A stretch of 62,371 nucleotides of DNA, taken from an uncultured Lewinella sp. (GTDB lineage Bacteria > Bacteroidota > Bacteroidia > Chitinophagales > Saprospiraceae). The position numbers were made by a program, and so were the translations under genes. This document shows positions 8,969-16,929 of the stretch, one piece after another (the stretch's first letter is position 1; each line of letters starts with the position of its first letter). The stretch covers positions 1-62,371 of the forward strand of contig CAJXPD010000018.1 in assembly GCA_913057785.1 (NCBI GenBank), written 5' to 3'. The notes beneath the pieces were generated by a model, which saw only the letters and a program-made list of their open reading frames with translations, was not told the origin of the DNA and searched no databases.

Positions 8969-9817
8969 ATGACTTACCGCCTTGGGATCGCCTTGCTAAT
9001 TTGTTCCTTTCTTATGTCAAGTACGATTAGTAGTCAGGAAGTCTCTCTAATGACCTTTAATCTGAGGTATAGCACACCTAGGGATGGGGAAAATAGTTGG
9101 GATAATCGGAAGGCTTTTGTAGCTGAACTCATCCAGTATTATGAGCCTAGTATATTTGGTGTGCAAGAGGCCTTACATGAGCAGATGACATATCTTGATG
9201 AGACGCTAACTGAATATACTTTTGTGGGTGTCGGGCGTGATGATGGAAAGGAGAAAGGAGAGTATTCGGGGGTTTTCTACCAAAAAAGTCAATATCAGTT
9301 GCTCGAAGGCGAGACCTTTTGGCTTTCGGATCAACCGAACAAGCCCTCTGTTGGTTGGGACGCCTCTATGGAGCGTATTTGCACCTATGTACATCTAAGG
9401 GATAAATCTTCGGGAAAGCAATTTTGGGTTTTCAATACGCATTTTGATCATAGAGGCAAGGAAGCCAGAGCTAATTCTGTAGAACTTATTCTTCAGTGGA
9501 TTGAGAAAAAAAACAAGAACGGAGAGGCGGTCTTCGTCACAGGGGACTTAAACCTTAGCCCCGAAGAAGCACCTATCAAGCGATTAGCTAAAGTAATGGC
9601 AGATAGTTGGGAGCATAGTCTGCGTCCGCCATACGGACCGACAGGGACTTTTAATGGCTTTGAATTTAATCAACCGCTAAAACGTAGAATAGATTACATT
9701 TTTGTGTCTCGTGAAAATGTAGTGGTAGAAAAGTATAGAACCATCGATGATTTTAGGGAATTTCGTTATCCTTCAGATCATATGCCTGTTTTGGTGCATT
9801 GTCGTATCAAATCTTAA
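8969..9817 (+). CDS. Secreted endonuclease/exonuclease/phosphatase (EEP) family hydrolase
   Basis: Metal-dependent phosphoesterase fold of the DNase I type. The 282 aa begin with a signal peptide (IALLICSFLMSSTISSQ). Conserved catalytic positions are present: Asn31 (TFNLRY), Glu67 (GVQEAL), His158/Asp160 (NTHFDH), Asp193/Asn195 (TGDLN), Asp242 (RIDYIF) and Asp270-His271 (SDHMPV). Family members cleave nucleic acids, inositol phosphates, sphingomyelin or other phosphodiesters, and the sequence does not separate these. The stop codon overlaps that of the converging SnoaL-like gene by 4 nt. Confidence 0.87.
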   Translation: MTYRLGIALLICSFLMSSTISSQEVSLMTFNLRYSTPRDGENSWDNRKAFVAELIQYYEPSIFGVQEALHEQMTYLDETLTEYTFVGVGRDDGKEKGEYSGVFYQKSQYQLLEGETFWLSDQPNKPSVGWDASMERICTYVHLRDKSSGKQFWVFNTHFDHRGKEARANSVELILQWIEKKNKNGEAVFVTGDLNLSPEEAPIKRLAKVMADSWEHSLRPPYGPTGTFNGFEFNQPLKRRIDYIFVSRENVVVEKYRTIDDFREFRYPSDHMPVLVHCRIKS

Positions 9818-10299
9818 CTCTTCTGTTTTTCCATATATTTTTTGAGCAGTTGATGCACATTTTTTCGAACGCCATTTTTTATGATGGGGGTAAAACCCAA
9901 TAGCATACCGGGTAGCCCTAACGCCATGCTCGACCATTTCCAGAAGTTGAAGCGATCGACATGTTTGATGATCTTTCCATCTTTGATCTCAAAATGAGCA
10001 TCAATCTTATTGTGTACTTTTCGGCCGGTTTCTCCAAAAGGATACTTGGCCTCCCAGTGAGCAGATCCACCGATGTCTGTTCCTCTTACATCAGAAAAAT
10101 CAATATTGAGTTGTCCTTTACTTCGTTCTACCAACATGCTCCACATAGCTCTAGCTTCTGCAGCTTGAAGTTGACCAAAAGCTGGATCTTCAAAGGATGC
10201 TTGATCAGCATATAGAGATCCCATTTTCGCTGCATCTCCAGCCTGGAATGCAGTATAAAATTCAGCGATGAGTTCTTTGTTTTTCTGAGAAACATCCAT
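9814..10299 (-). CDS. SnoaL-like / NTF2-fold protein
   Basis: 161 aa, cytoplasmic (no signal peptide), with a SnoaL-type cone fold suggested by ELIAEFYTAFQAGDAAKMGSLY at the start and FEIKDGKIIKHVDRFNFWKW in the middle. Such proteins range from small isomerases and cyclases to proteins without known activity. The C-terminal ~35 residues are hydrophobic then basic (LGLPGMLLGFTPIIKNGVRK), as seen in many family members. It converges on the EEP gene with a 4-nt stop overlap. Function not assignable. Confidence 0.72.
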   Translation of the reverse strand: MDVSQKNKELIAEFYTAFQAGDAAKMGSLYADQASFEDPAFGQLQAAEARAMWSMLVERSKGQLNIDFSDVRGTDIGGSAHWEAKYPFGETGRKVHNKIDAHFEIKDGKIIKHVDRFNFWKWSSMALGLPGMLLGFTPIIKNGVRKNVHQLLKKYMEKQKS

Positions 10300-10408
10300 A
10301 GGTGAGTTTTTAGGTTGAGATATATTATTGCCGCTCGATACTACTTAAAGGTAGCCTTCTCCCTGAAAACCTTGCCCATTTTCGATCCATTTTTCAATTT
10401 ATACCCAC

Positions 10409-10439
10409 TTGCGACACATGGAAGGAATCTCTATATTTG
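10409..10439 (+). promoter_or_regulatory. Bacteroidota-type promoter of the DUF3857 pair
   Basis: TTG at 10409-10411, a 20-nt spacer, then TATATTTG at 10432-10439. Both boxes and the spacing fit the Bacteroidota consensus. The start of transcription would be near 10446, about 12 nt before the ATG at 10458. Confidence 0.65.
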
Positions 10440-10457
10440 TTATAGAAACTCCTATTT

Positions 10458-12449
10458 ATGCGCGCTCAATTACAAAAACTAACCCTAATAGGTTTATTCC
10501 TGCTTTTTAACTTTCTTATTCTTGGCCAGAATCATGAGATGACTTGGGGTATGATACCTCGATCAGATCTAGTTATGACAACCTATCCGGCCGATTCCAG
10601 TGCTGAAGCCGTAGTTCTAGCTGATGAAGGCCAAATCCGTATAGTTGCCGCTACGGGTAGTCAACGAACAAAATATTATTTAGATCGGCATCGTCGTATC
10701 AAGTTATTGAAAAGGCAATCTTTTGATAATTACGGGCAAGTGAAACTCTTTTTTGTGCACAGCGATGATCGTGAGCGCATTGAAGAACTCAAGGCCCAAA
10801 CTATATTACCTAATGGACGGAAGTATGAGGTGTCGAAAAAAGATATTTTCAAGACTAAGGAGAATGAGTTTCTCTCTTCGCTGTCTTTTGCCCTTCCCAA
10901 TCTAGAAGAAGGAGCTATTGTAGAAATAGAATATCAGTTGATTTCTACTGATGTGATAGAGCCAAGGCCCTGGTTTTTTCAAGAAGGGATTCCCGTTCGA
11001 TATAGCCAGTTTAGCATCAAGAACGAATCGAGAGTTTCGTACGTGACGCTATTTAATGGTGGTGATTACTATCCAGATAAGGAGACGGCAGGAAAAATTA
11101 CCACCTATCGAAATGGCGAAACTCGGATTGTCTACGGGCCAGAATTTATTGTGATGGAAAATGCTCCTGCTTTGGAGAAGGAGGAATTTATTACGACCCT
11201 GGAAGATTATCGAGCCAAGGTTAGATTGCAAGGAGAGTCTTATTATACCCAAGATGGTCAAAGACATCAGTTATTTACGACTTGGGAAAAGTCAGCAAAG
11301 AGCCTATTAGATCATCCGCAATTTGGCCATCAATTTCGGAAGAAGAGAAACTTCAAAAAAGTACTAGAAGAGTTGGAGGGTTTTCTAAACCAAGGGATGA
11401 GTCAGGAGATGATGATGAAAACTATATTTTCCTTCGTCAACCGACAGCTAACATTTAATGGTAAAAAGTCCTTTTGGGTTCAGGATAATCTTAATAAGGT
11501 ATTTACTCAAAAACAAGGTAATGCCGGGGAAATCAATCTCATGTGCCTAGCCTTGTTGAAGGCGCATGGATTGGATGCTTTTCCCATTCTTACCTCTACT
11601 AGAGATCACGGTAAAATGTATCGACATTATCCCTTGATCGATCAATTCAACTATGTGTTGGTAGGGGTGAAAATGGGAGAGAAAATTGTGCTGCTGGATG
11701 CGACTGACCCGCTGCTCACGGTAAATATGCCCAGTCTTAATGCGTTAAATAAGTTGGGATGGGTGGTGGACTTGGAGCACTTATCGTGGATAGATATCAA
11801 GGTGCCCATGTGCCGGGATATTTATGGTTCTGAATTAAGTATTGATGAAGAAGGTAATGTTGTAGGTAAAATGCGAGCTATATTTAATAGCTACACTTCC
11901 CTATCGGAACGCCGACATTATGCTGCTGATACCAGTGGATCCTATTGGAAAGATAGGATGGATGAATTCACTTCTGATCTTCGGTTAGGATCTGTCAAAG
12001 TGGAAGATTTTGGAGAAGCCTCAAGTAAGTTTATGAATGAGATGCTGTTCCATGCACCTAATGGAGCCATGGCTTCGGGAGATTTTCTCTACATCTCTCC
12101 TATTTATTACTCCAACTATAAGGAGAACCCCTTTCAATTGGAACAGCGAGATTATCCGATAGATTTTCCCTATCCCTTCGAGGAGAGATATGTGGTGAGT
12201 CTTGTGATTCCTGAGGGGTATGCCGTAGAGGAGCTTCCTGCATCCTCTTCTTTTGAGCTTCCTAATAAGGCTGGAAAGTTTGAGTATAAAGCTAGCAAAG
12301 TCACCGGAAAGATACAGATTATGCTAACGGTATTACTTTACCAAACCACCTTCGAGCCAGATCAATATGAAAACCTAAAGACTTTATTCGATCAATTGAT
12401 CAGTAAACGTTCGGAGCAGATTGTATTAAAGAAAATTAGCGATAAATAA
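10458..12449 (+). CDS. DUF3857/transglutaminase-like protein lacking catalytic Cys and His
   Basis: 663 aa with a signal peptide (LTLIGLFLLFNFLILGQ), then a DUF3857 domain (about 50-240), a transglutaminase-like domain (about 300-430) and a C-terminal DUF3858-like beta domain. At the position where active members have GDC, this protein reads QGNAGEINLM, so the nucleophile is Ala. Where the second protein of the pair has FNHM, this one reads FNYVLV, so the catalytic His is Tyr. The third position is kept (LLDATDP). It is therefore probably a non-catalytic binder or partner. From memory, DUF3857 relatives without the Cys recur in Bacteroidota, so this is likely not a random decay. The stop is 2 nt before the next start, so the two genes are one operon. 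Confidence 0.85.
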   Translation: MRAQLQKLTLIGLFLLFNFLILGQNHEMTWGMIPRSDLVMTTYPADSSAEAVVLADEGQIRIVAATGSQRTKYYLDRHRRIKLLKRQSFDNYGQVKLFFVHSDDRERIEELKAQTILPNGRKYEVSKKDIFKTKENEFLSSLSFALPNLEEGAIVEIEYQLISTDVIEPRPWFFQEGIPVRYSQFSIKNESRVSYVTLFNGGDYYPDKETAGKITTYRNGETRIVYGPEFIVMENAPALEKEEFITTLEDYRAKVRLQGESYYTQDGQRHQLFTTWEKSAKSLLDHPQFGHQFRKKRNFKKVLEELEGFLNQGMSQEMMMKTIFSFVNRQLTFNGKKSFWVQDNLNKVFTQKQGNAGEINLMCLALLKAHGLDAFPILTSTRDHGKMYRHYPLIDQFNYVLVGVKMGEKIVLLDATDPLLTVNMPSLNALNKLGWVVDLEHLSWIDIKVPMCRDIYGSELSIDEEGNVVGKMRAIFNSYTSLSERRHYAADTSGSYWKDRMDEFTSDLRLGSVKVEDFGEASSKFMNEMLFHAPNGAMASGDFLYISPIYYSNYKENPFQLEQRDYPIDFPYPFEERYVVSLVIPEGYAVEELPASSSFELPNKAGKFEYKASKVTGKIQIMLTVLLYQTTFEPDQYENLKTLFDQLISKRSEQIVLKKISDK

Positions 12450-12451
12450 AC

Positions 12452-14356
12452 ATGAAAAAGTCAAGGCTCGTCATCCTTTTGCTAAGCACGCTTAGCGTCT
12501 TTCCAGTATTTGGGCAGTTGTATTATCCAGCCTCTATCTCAGAGGAACTAAAAGAAGACGCCTCTTCTGTGATTCGACATCAGGAAGTTTTATTTAAGGT
12601 GAAATCTATTAGTGAGGGTACTTACTATGTTAAGCGAATTATCACTATACTAAATAAGAATAGTGGTGCTAATGGACTGCGTATTTCATATGATAAGGAT
12701 TCTCGGGTCACAGATATTAAAGCCAGTCTATACAATAACTTTGGACAAAAGGTCCGAAAAATCAAAGCTTCAGAAATAAAGGATTATAGCTCAGTTTCTG
12801 ATTTCTCCATTTACGAGGATGATCGATTTAAATATCTAGAAGTTAATCACAGTTCTTATCCATATACCCTTGAGTATGAATATGAGATGAACTTAAAGGG
12901 GATGCAATTCGCCACTTTTAGAGATTGGTATATCCAAAAATTCTATCAATCAGTGGAGTATAGCAAATACCAACTAGAAATTCCAAAAGACCAAGCTTTT
13001 CATTATAAGGCCCTAAATTTTGATGGTGAACCGCAGGTGACAGAAGACAAGGGCAAGCTAATTTATCTTTGGGAGGTCAAGAATCTACCGGCTAAAGTCA
13101 GGGAACTGTATGGTCCCAAGCGCTATGATGTTCTACCTGTTCTTTGGCTATCTCCAGGGGAGTTTCGTATTGGGCAGTATAAAGGGACGATGAGCAGTTG
13201 GGATGAATACGGAAAATTCATGAATCAACTTATAACAGGTCGAGATGAATTACCCCCAGCACTTGCTGCAGAAGTACAAGCCCTAGTCGCGAATGCTAAT
13301 AGTGATCAAGAAAAGATAGCCATACTCTATAAATATCTACAGGAAAATATGCGATATGTAAGCGTACAATTGGGCATTGGCGGATGGCAGCCCTTTGATG
13401 CGAGTTATGTGTCAGAAAAGAAATATGGAGATTGTAAGGCCTTAAGTAATTTTATGAAGGCCATGTTGAAGGCAGTTGATATAGAGTCTTACCCAGTTCT
13501 AATATCTACTGGGGAATTAAGCTATGAAATCACCGAGGACTTTACTACCCCAAGTTTCAACCATATGGTGCTACATGTTCCAGGCGAAGACTACTGGTTG
13601 GAATGCACTTCTCCCAATTATCCACCAAATTATTTAGGGAATGGGAATTCCAATCGCAATGTAATGTTGGTGACGCCTGAAGGTGGGAAGGTAGTGAAAA
13701 CGCCGAAGTTGAAAGCAGAAAATAATCAGAATAACCATAAGGCCGTAATCCTACTGAAGGCTGATGGCAGTGCTGAAGTAGCTGTAGATATATACGCGAG
13801 CGGGGCTTCTCATGAAATCTATAGAGGAGTAGAAAGTGTCTTGTCAAATGAAGAACAAGAAAAATGGTTGACTAAAATCAGTGACTTACCTTCCTTTACT
13901 ATACAAGAACTATCTATAGAACCCAGCAAGCTTAAACCGGAAGCTAAAGTCCACTATAATCTAGCCGTTTCGCGTTATGCAGCTAAAGCCGGTAAACGTT
14001 TATTTGTTCCATTGAATGCGATTAACAACTGGGAATACATCCCACCTACGGCAAAAAATAGGAAGCATAGTGTGTTTAGAGATGATACTTTTTGGAATAG
14101 AGACGAAATTATTATGGATATTCCAGAAGGCTTTCAGCTTGAATCCGTACCCGTAGAAGAAAAACGACTTGAATGCTCTATGGGCTACTTTGATGTCAAA
14201 GTATTCCAGCGGGGTAAGCAGTTGATCATGAATAGAGAGTTGAAGTTGGAAGCAGGAGAGTTTCCAGCCAGTGAGTATGAGGAAATGCGCCAATTCATGA
14301 AAGACGTTAGCAAATTGGATGCGATGAAAATAGTATTGGTGGAGAAGAAAACCTAA
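12452..14356 (+). CDS. DUF3857/transglutaminase-like protein with catalytic Cys-His
   Basis: 634 aa, signal peptide (LVILLLSTLSVFPVFGQ), then the same DUF3857 - transglutaminase - C-terminal beta layout as the gene before it. Here the active-site motifs are present: KKYGDCKALSNFM (Cys nucleophile, about residue 329) and PSFNHMVLHV (His). The third member is altered (YWLECTSP rather than LDATD), so the Asp is not obvious. Expected to be periplasmic and to act as a protease or amide-forming enzyme, as in other transglutaminase folds; the substrate is unknown. Cotranscribed with the inactive paralogue, which suggests a complex of an active and a pseudo-enzyme. Confidence 0.87.
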   Translation: MKKSRLVILLLSTLSVFPVFGQLYYPASISEELKEDASSVIRHQEVLFKVKSISEGTYYVKRIITILNKNSGANGLRISYDKDSRVTDIKASLYNNFGQKVRKIKASEIKDYSSVSDFSIYEDDRFKYLEVNHSSYPYTLEYEYEMNLKGMQFATFRDWYIQKFYQSVEYSKYQLEIPKDQAFHYKALNFDGEPQVTEDKGKLIYLWEVKNLPAKVRELYGPKRYDVLPVLWLSPGEFRIGQYKGTMSSWDEYGKFMNQLITGRDELPPALAAEVQALVANANSDQEKIAILYKYLQENMRYVSVQLGIGGWQPFDASYVSEKKYGDCKALSNFMKAMLKAVDIESYPVLISTGELSYEITEDFTTPSFNHMVLHVPGEDYWLECTSPNYPPNYLGNGNSNRNVMLVTPEGGKVVKTPKLKAENNQNNHKAVILLKADGSAEVAVDIYASGASHEIYRGVESVLSNEEQEKWLTKISDLPSFTIQELSIEPSKLKPEAKVHYNLAVSRYAAKAGKRLFVPLNAINNWEYIPPTAKNRKHSVFRDDTFWNRDEIIMDIPEGFQLESVPVEEKRLECSMGYFDVKVFQRGKQLIMNRELKLEAGEFPASEYEEMRQFMKDVSKLDAMKIVLVEKKT

Positions 14357-14384
14357 GTGATATATCTCTTGACCTAGGACGCTT

Positions 14385-14440
14385 TAGCCAGTAAGTTTTT
14401 ATATATTTCATGTCCAGACTTCGATTCCTATGTCTGGCTA
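14385..14440 (+). other. Competing hairpins in the speD leader
   Basis: TAGCCAG (14385-14391) can pair with CTGGCTA (14434-14440), 7 bp. CCAGAC (14414-14419) can pair with GTCTGG (14432-14437), 6 bp. The two pairings share CTGG and so exclude each other. This lies 59 nt before the speD start. The stems are short and could be chance. Confidence 0.3.
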
Positions 14441-14498
14441 GCCGCAGTATTTATCTAAAAAACAACATTTTTATACCCAAGAAACCTACCTTTAATAA

Positions 14499-14888
14499 GT
14501 GAAAGAAACGATTAACAAGGCTCCTGAGGTACTTCCTCTACCCCCTGTTTTAGGACGGCATTGGCTGATTGAACTACAAGAATGTGAGGTAGCTACTTTA
14601 CGTGAAGTAGAAACTGTCGGCAAAATTATGGAAGGAGCAGTGGCTGCTTCAGGTGCTACACAGGTAGAATCTCGTTTTCATCAATTCAATCCATATGGAG
14701 TAAGTGGCGTAATCATCATTATGGAGAGTCATTTTACCATCCATACTTGGCCAGAATACGCTTATGCTGCCGTGGATATTTTTACTTGTGGAGATCTAAT
14801 CGATACAGAAAAAGCCGTACAGTTTTTACAAGAAGCCTTTGGAACCCATAAAGTATCTACTCAATTAGTCAAAAGAGGCGTGAGATAG
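14499..14888 (+). CDS. speD: S-adenosylmethionine decarboxylase proenzyme
   Basis: Makes the aminopropyl donor for spermidine. The 129-aa proenzyme self-cleaves between Glu76 and Ser77 (MESHFTIHTWPEY) to form the pyruvoyl group. His82 and Cys97 (IFTCG) sit at the same spacings as the processing and catalytic residues of the short bacterial class (5 and 20 residues after the Ser). The start is GTG at 14499; no ATG fits, because the conserved HWLIEL region begins near residue 21. No spermidine synthase gene is next to it. A lipoprotein, a small membrane protein and a glutathionylspermidine-synthase-like gene follow within 2 kb. Confidence 0.95.
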   Translation: MKETINKAPEVLPLPPVLGRHWLIELQECEVATLREVETVGKIMEGAVAASGATQVESRFHQFNPYGVSGVIIIMESHFTIHTWPEYAYAAVDIFTCGDLIDTEKAVQFLQEAFGTHKVSTQLVKRGVR

Positions 14889-14986
14889 GAGACGCCAAAA
14901 ATCAGGAAGACGATCTACTACTATACTACTTAACACTTCACCTACTTACCGTACTACACAATCATATTCTTCATTAAATATAAAGT

Positions 14987-15379
14987 ATGAAGGTTCTACC
15001 CATTATTCGGTATGGGCGTGTTGTAAAACGACAAGTCCTTAATGGCATTTGTGTATTAATCATAGGTATGACCCTGGCAAGTTGTGGGCATTCTTCGGTA
15101 GAAGTGTCCATCGTGAATGCTTCAGCAAACGACTTAACAGCTATCGAAGTATCGAATAGCAGAAACGAAATTTCTACAGGACTTTTTGATCTGAAGGCCG
15201 GAGACAAAGCTAGCAAACAATTGTCCTTTTCTACTGTTTCCCCCTCGGATGGACATTACGTTCTACGAATGAAGGACCATTTGCCGCGGGACTTTGGCTA
15301 TTACTCAAACGGCATTCCTTCGGCAGGTAAAATTGCTATAGAAGTTAGAGCGGATACGGTGTTGATCCAAATGGAGTGA
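14987..15379 (+). CDS. Small lipoprotein of unknown function
   Basis: 130 aa. A basic N-terminus (VVKRQ) leads into a hydrophobic stretch and a lipobox ending LASC, with the acylated Cys at residue 33. The mature part is ~97 aa, beta-rich by appearance (VEVSIVNASANDLTAIEVS, KIAIEVRADTVLIQME) and lacks a recognisable domain. It is in line with speD (98 nt downstream) and followed 23 nt later by a 55-aa membrane protein, so the three may share a transcript. Role unknown. Confidence 0.65.
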   Translation: MKVLPIIRYGRVVKRQVLNGICVLIIGMTLASCGHSSVEVSIVNASANDLTAIEVSNSRNEISTGLFDLKAGDKASKQLSFSTVSPSDGHYVLRMKDHLPRDFGYYSNGIPSAGKIAIEVRADTVLIQME

Positions 15380-15402
15380 TTAATGAATCATAAGGATATC
15401 CC

Positions 15403-15570
15403 ATGAATTTAGAGCAAAAATCAGTTTGGATCTTCACCTGTTTGGTACTACTACTATTTTGGGTAGCTACCTTTGCTACTCCTTTTTCAGTCCTAGTGAC
15501 CAGTTTAGCTATAGGTGTGGGAGTCCTCTTTCAAGTTTTCATTATCCTTAAGGACGATACGAAAACTTAG
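15403..15570 (+). CDS. 55-aa membrane protein with two transmembrane helices
   Basis: A short frame: MNLEQKSVWIF then a hydrophobic helix (about 10-27), a second one (about 31-48) and a charged tail (KDDTKT). A purine-rich AAGGA sits 6 nt before the ATG, a good ribosome binding site for this genome. It lies 23 nt after the lipoprotein and ends 5 nt before the stop of the converging ligase gene. The two hydrophobic segments separated by Pro-Phe-Ser make a real helical hairpin plausible. No family recognised. Confidence 0.6.
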   Translation: MNLEQKSVWIFTCLVLLLFWVATFATPFSVLVTSLAIGVGVLFQVFIILKDDTKT

Positions 15571-15575
15571 TCTTA

Positions 15576-16760
15576 CTATTCTTTTACATAATGACCAATA
15601 AACTCTGAATCTGCGTCGATGATGAGTCCATCTCTGCGCCGGTAGGATAGAGCACAGGGCTTATCTGTATAATAAAGCCCTGCTTGATAGTATTCATCAT
15701 CACTATCCTTAGGAAGTTCTTCATAGGCTTGATAAACGGATGGGAAATGACTGTATTCTCCATCACAAGATTCAAGGCAGATACCCGCAGGGTTGAATAC
15801 TTTGACATTCTCGCCTTCCCTCCCATAAATTACCTTCTCTACATAAGATCGACGATCAAAGGATTTGGGGGAGAAACTTGCTTCCAGCAATAATGGATGG
15901 TTCGGAAACAATTCCCACAAGATCTTCAACATGGCTTTGGACTGGAATAACATGGTATAAGCGGGATTGAGTATCACGCAAAGATCTTTCAATACTACCT
16001 GGGTTAGAATGTCCATGAGTTTGGGTTCTTCCCAAGCAATGAACTCCCACGGCACAAGTTTGAACCAAAAGTCGATCGGAAGGTATTCATCCTTATTTAC
16101 TGGCATGAAGATGCCCTCTTCAGGCGAGAAGAACACTTTCTCCATGGGCATATAAAAGATTTCATATCCGATATCCTTGGCGGTATCAGCGATGATGTCG
16201 GCATTCAGCGCATCTTCTTCGTGCCCTAGTGTACTAAGCAGAATAGCTGTGGGGCGGTCGGGGTTTTGCAGACTTAATCTTTCAAACTGTTTGCTTAGAC
16301 CTGCTTTTAATCCATTGAATTGACTAACATTTCTCAAACCACTATTCCGTAGAAGTTCCGTTTGAATAATGGCCGTTTCAGGTATGACTGTAGCAGTGTC
16401 TGCGTTGAATTCAATCAACTTTGCTGGCCGGCCGTTGATAACCCCCGATAGATCGAATCGACCGTATAGATGCATGTGTTGGTGTCGATTCTCCCAGGTA
16501 TATTGTATGATTTCTACTGCATTATCAGGTATTCCTGCATCGTTCCAGCGTTGGGTATCAATGATATACTGAGCCGCTTTTTCGTATAATTCATACAATT
16601 CTCGACAGGCTCTCTTATAGGTTTCTATCTCTGATTTCTCAACTTGGAGTAATTCACCTGTGAGATATTCCATGTCCTCACCTCCGAAGTATTCTAAGCC
16701 TAGTTTTCGAAGTTTCTTGTTGCTGAGAGCTTTGGTTTCAAATAGTCGAGCGTCGAGCAT
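15576..16760 (-). CDS. Glutathionylspermidine synthase-like ATP-grasp ligase
   Basis: 394 aa, matching the synthetase half of GspS-type proteins: a pre-ATP-grasp domain and an ATP-grasp core. Recognisable segments are HLYGRFDLSG (about 97-106), LIEFNADTATVIPE (about 115-128), LGHEEDALNADI, YGREGENVKVF and the C-terminal ADSEFIGHYV. The amidase domain of the 619-aa E. coli enzyme is absent. Family members join an amine (a polyamine in the founding case) to a carboxylate using ATP; whether this one uses spermidine is not shown. The nearby speD gene fits a polyamine substrate. Transcribed towards the speD group, with the stops 5 nt apart. Confidence 0.82.
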   Translation of the reverse strand: MLDARLFETKALSNKKLRKLGLEYFGGEDMEYLTGELLQVEKSEIETYKRACRELYELYEKAAQYIIDTQRWNDAGIPDNAVEIIQYTWENRHQHMHLYGRFDLSGVINGRPAKLIEFNADTATVIPETAIIQTELLRNSGLRNVSQFNGLKAGLSKQFERLSLQNPDRPTAILLSTLGHEEDALNADIIADTAKDIGYEIFYMPMEKVFFSPEEGIFMPVNKDEYLPIDFWFKLVPWEFIAWEEPKLMDILTQVVLKDLCVILNPAYTMLFQSKAMLKILWELFPNHPLLLEASFSPKSFDRRSYVEKVIYGREGENVKVFNPAGICLESCDGEYSHFPSVYQAYEELPKDSDDEYYQAGLYYTDKPCALSYRRRDGLIIDADSEFIGHYVKE

Positions 16761-16866
16761 GTTTTGAGGTTTTGATAGAGAAGATAAAATAGCGCTGTTT
16801 TAGACCGCATAAGCTGTCTTGCGCCCAAGATAGGGAAAACAAAACATACAAGTGATAGTAATGAGC

Positions 16867-16900
16867 AGCCCAGATGGAAGCTGAGTTTTCCATCTGGGCT
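16867..16900. terminator. 13-bp hairpin downstream of the alpha/beta hydrolase gene
   Basis: Perfect stem AGCCCAGATGGAA / TTCCATCTGGGCT with an 8-nt loop, 29 nt beyond the hydrolase stop on the minus strand. No U-run follows in either direction, so it may protect the 3' end or terminate only weakly. Confidence 0.5.
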
Positions 16901-16929
16901 CACCTTTGTCTTCATGCAAGTTATTATTG

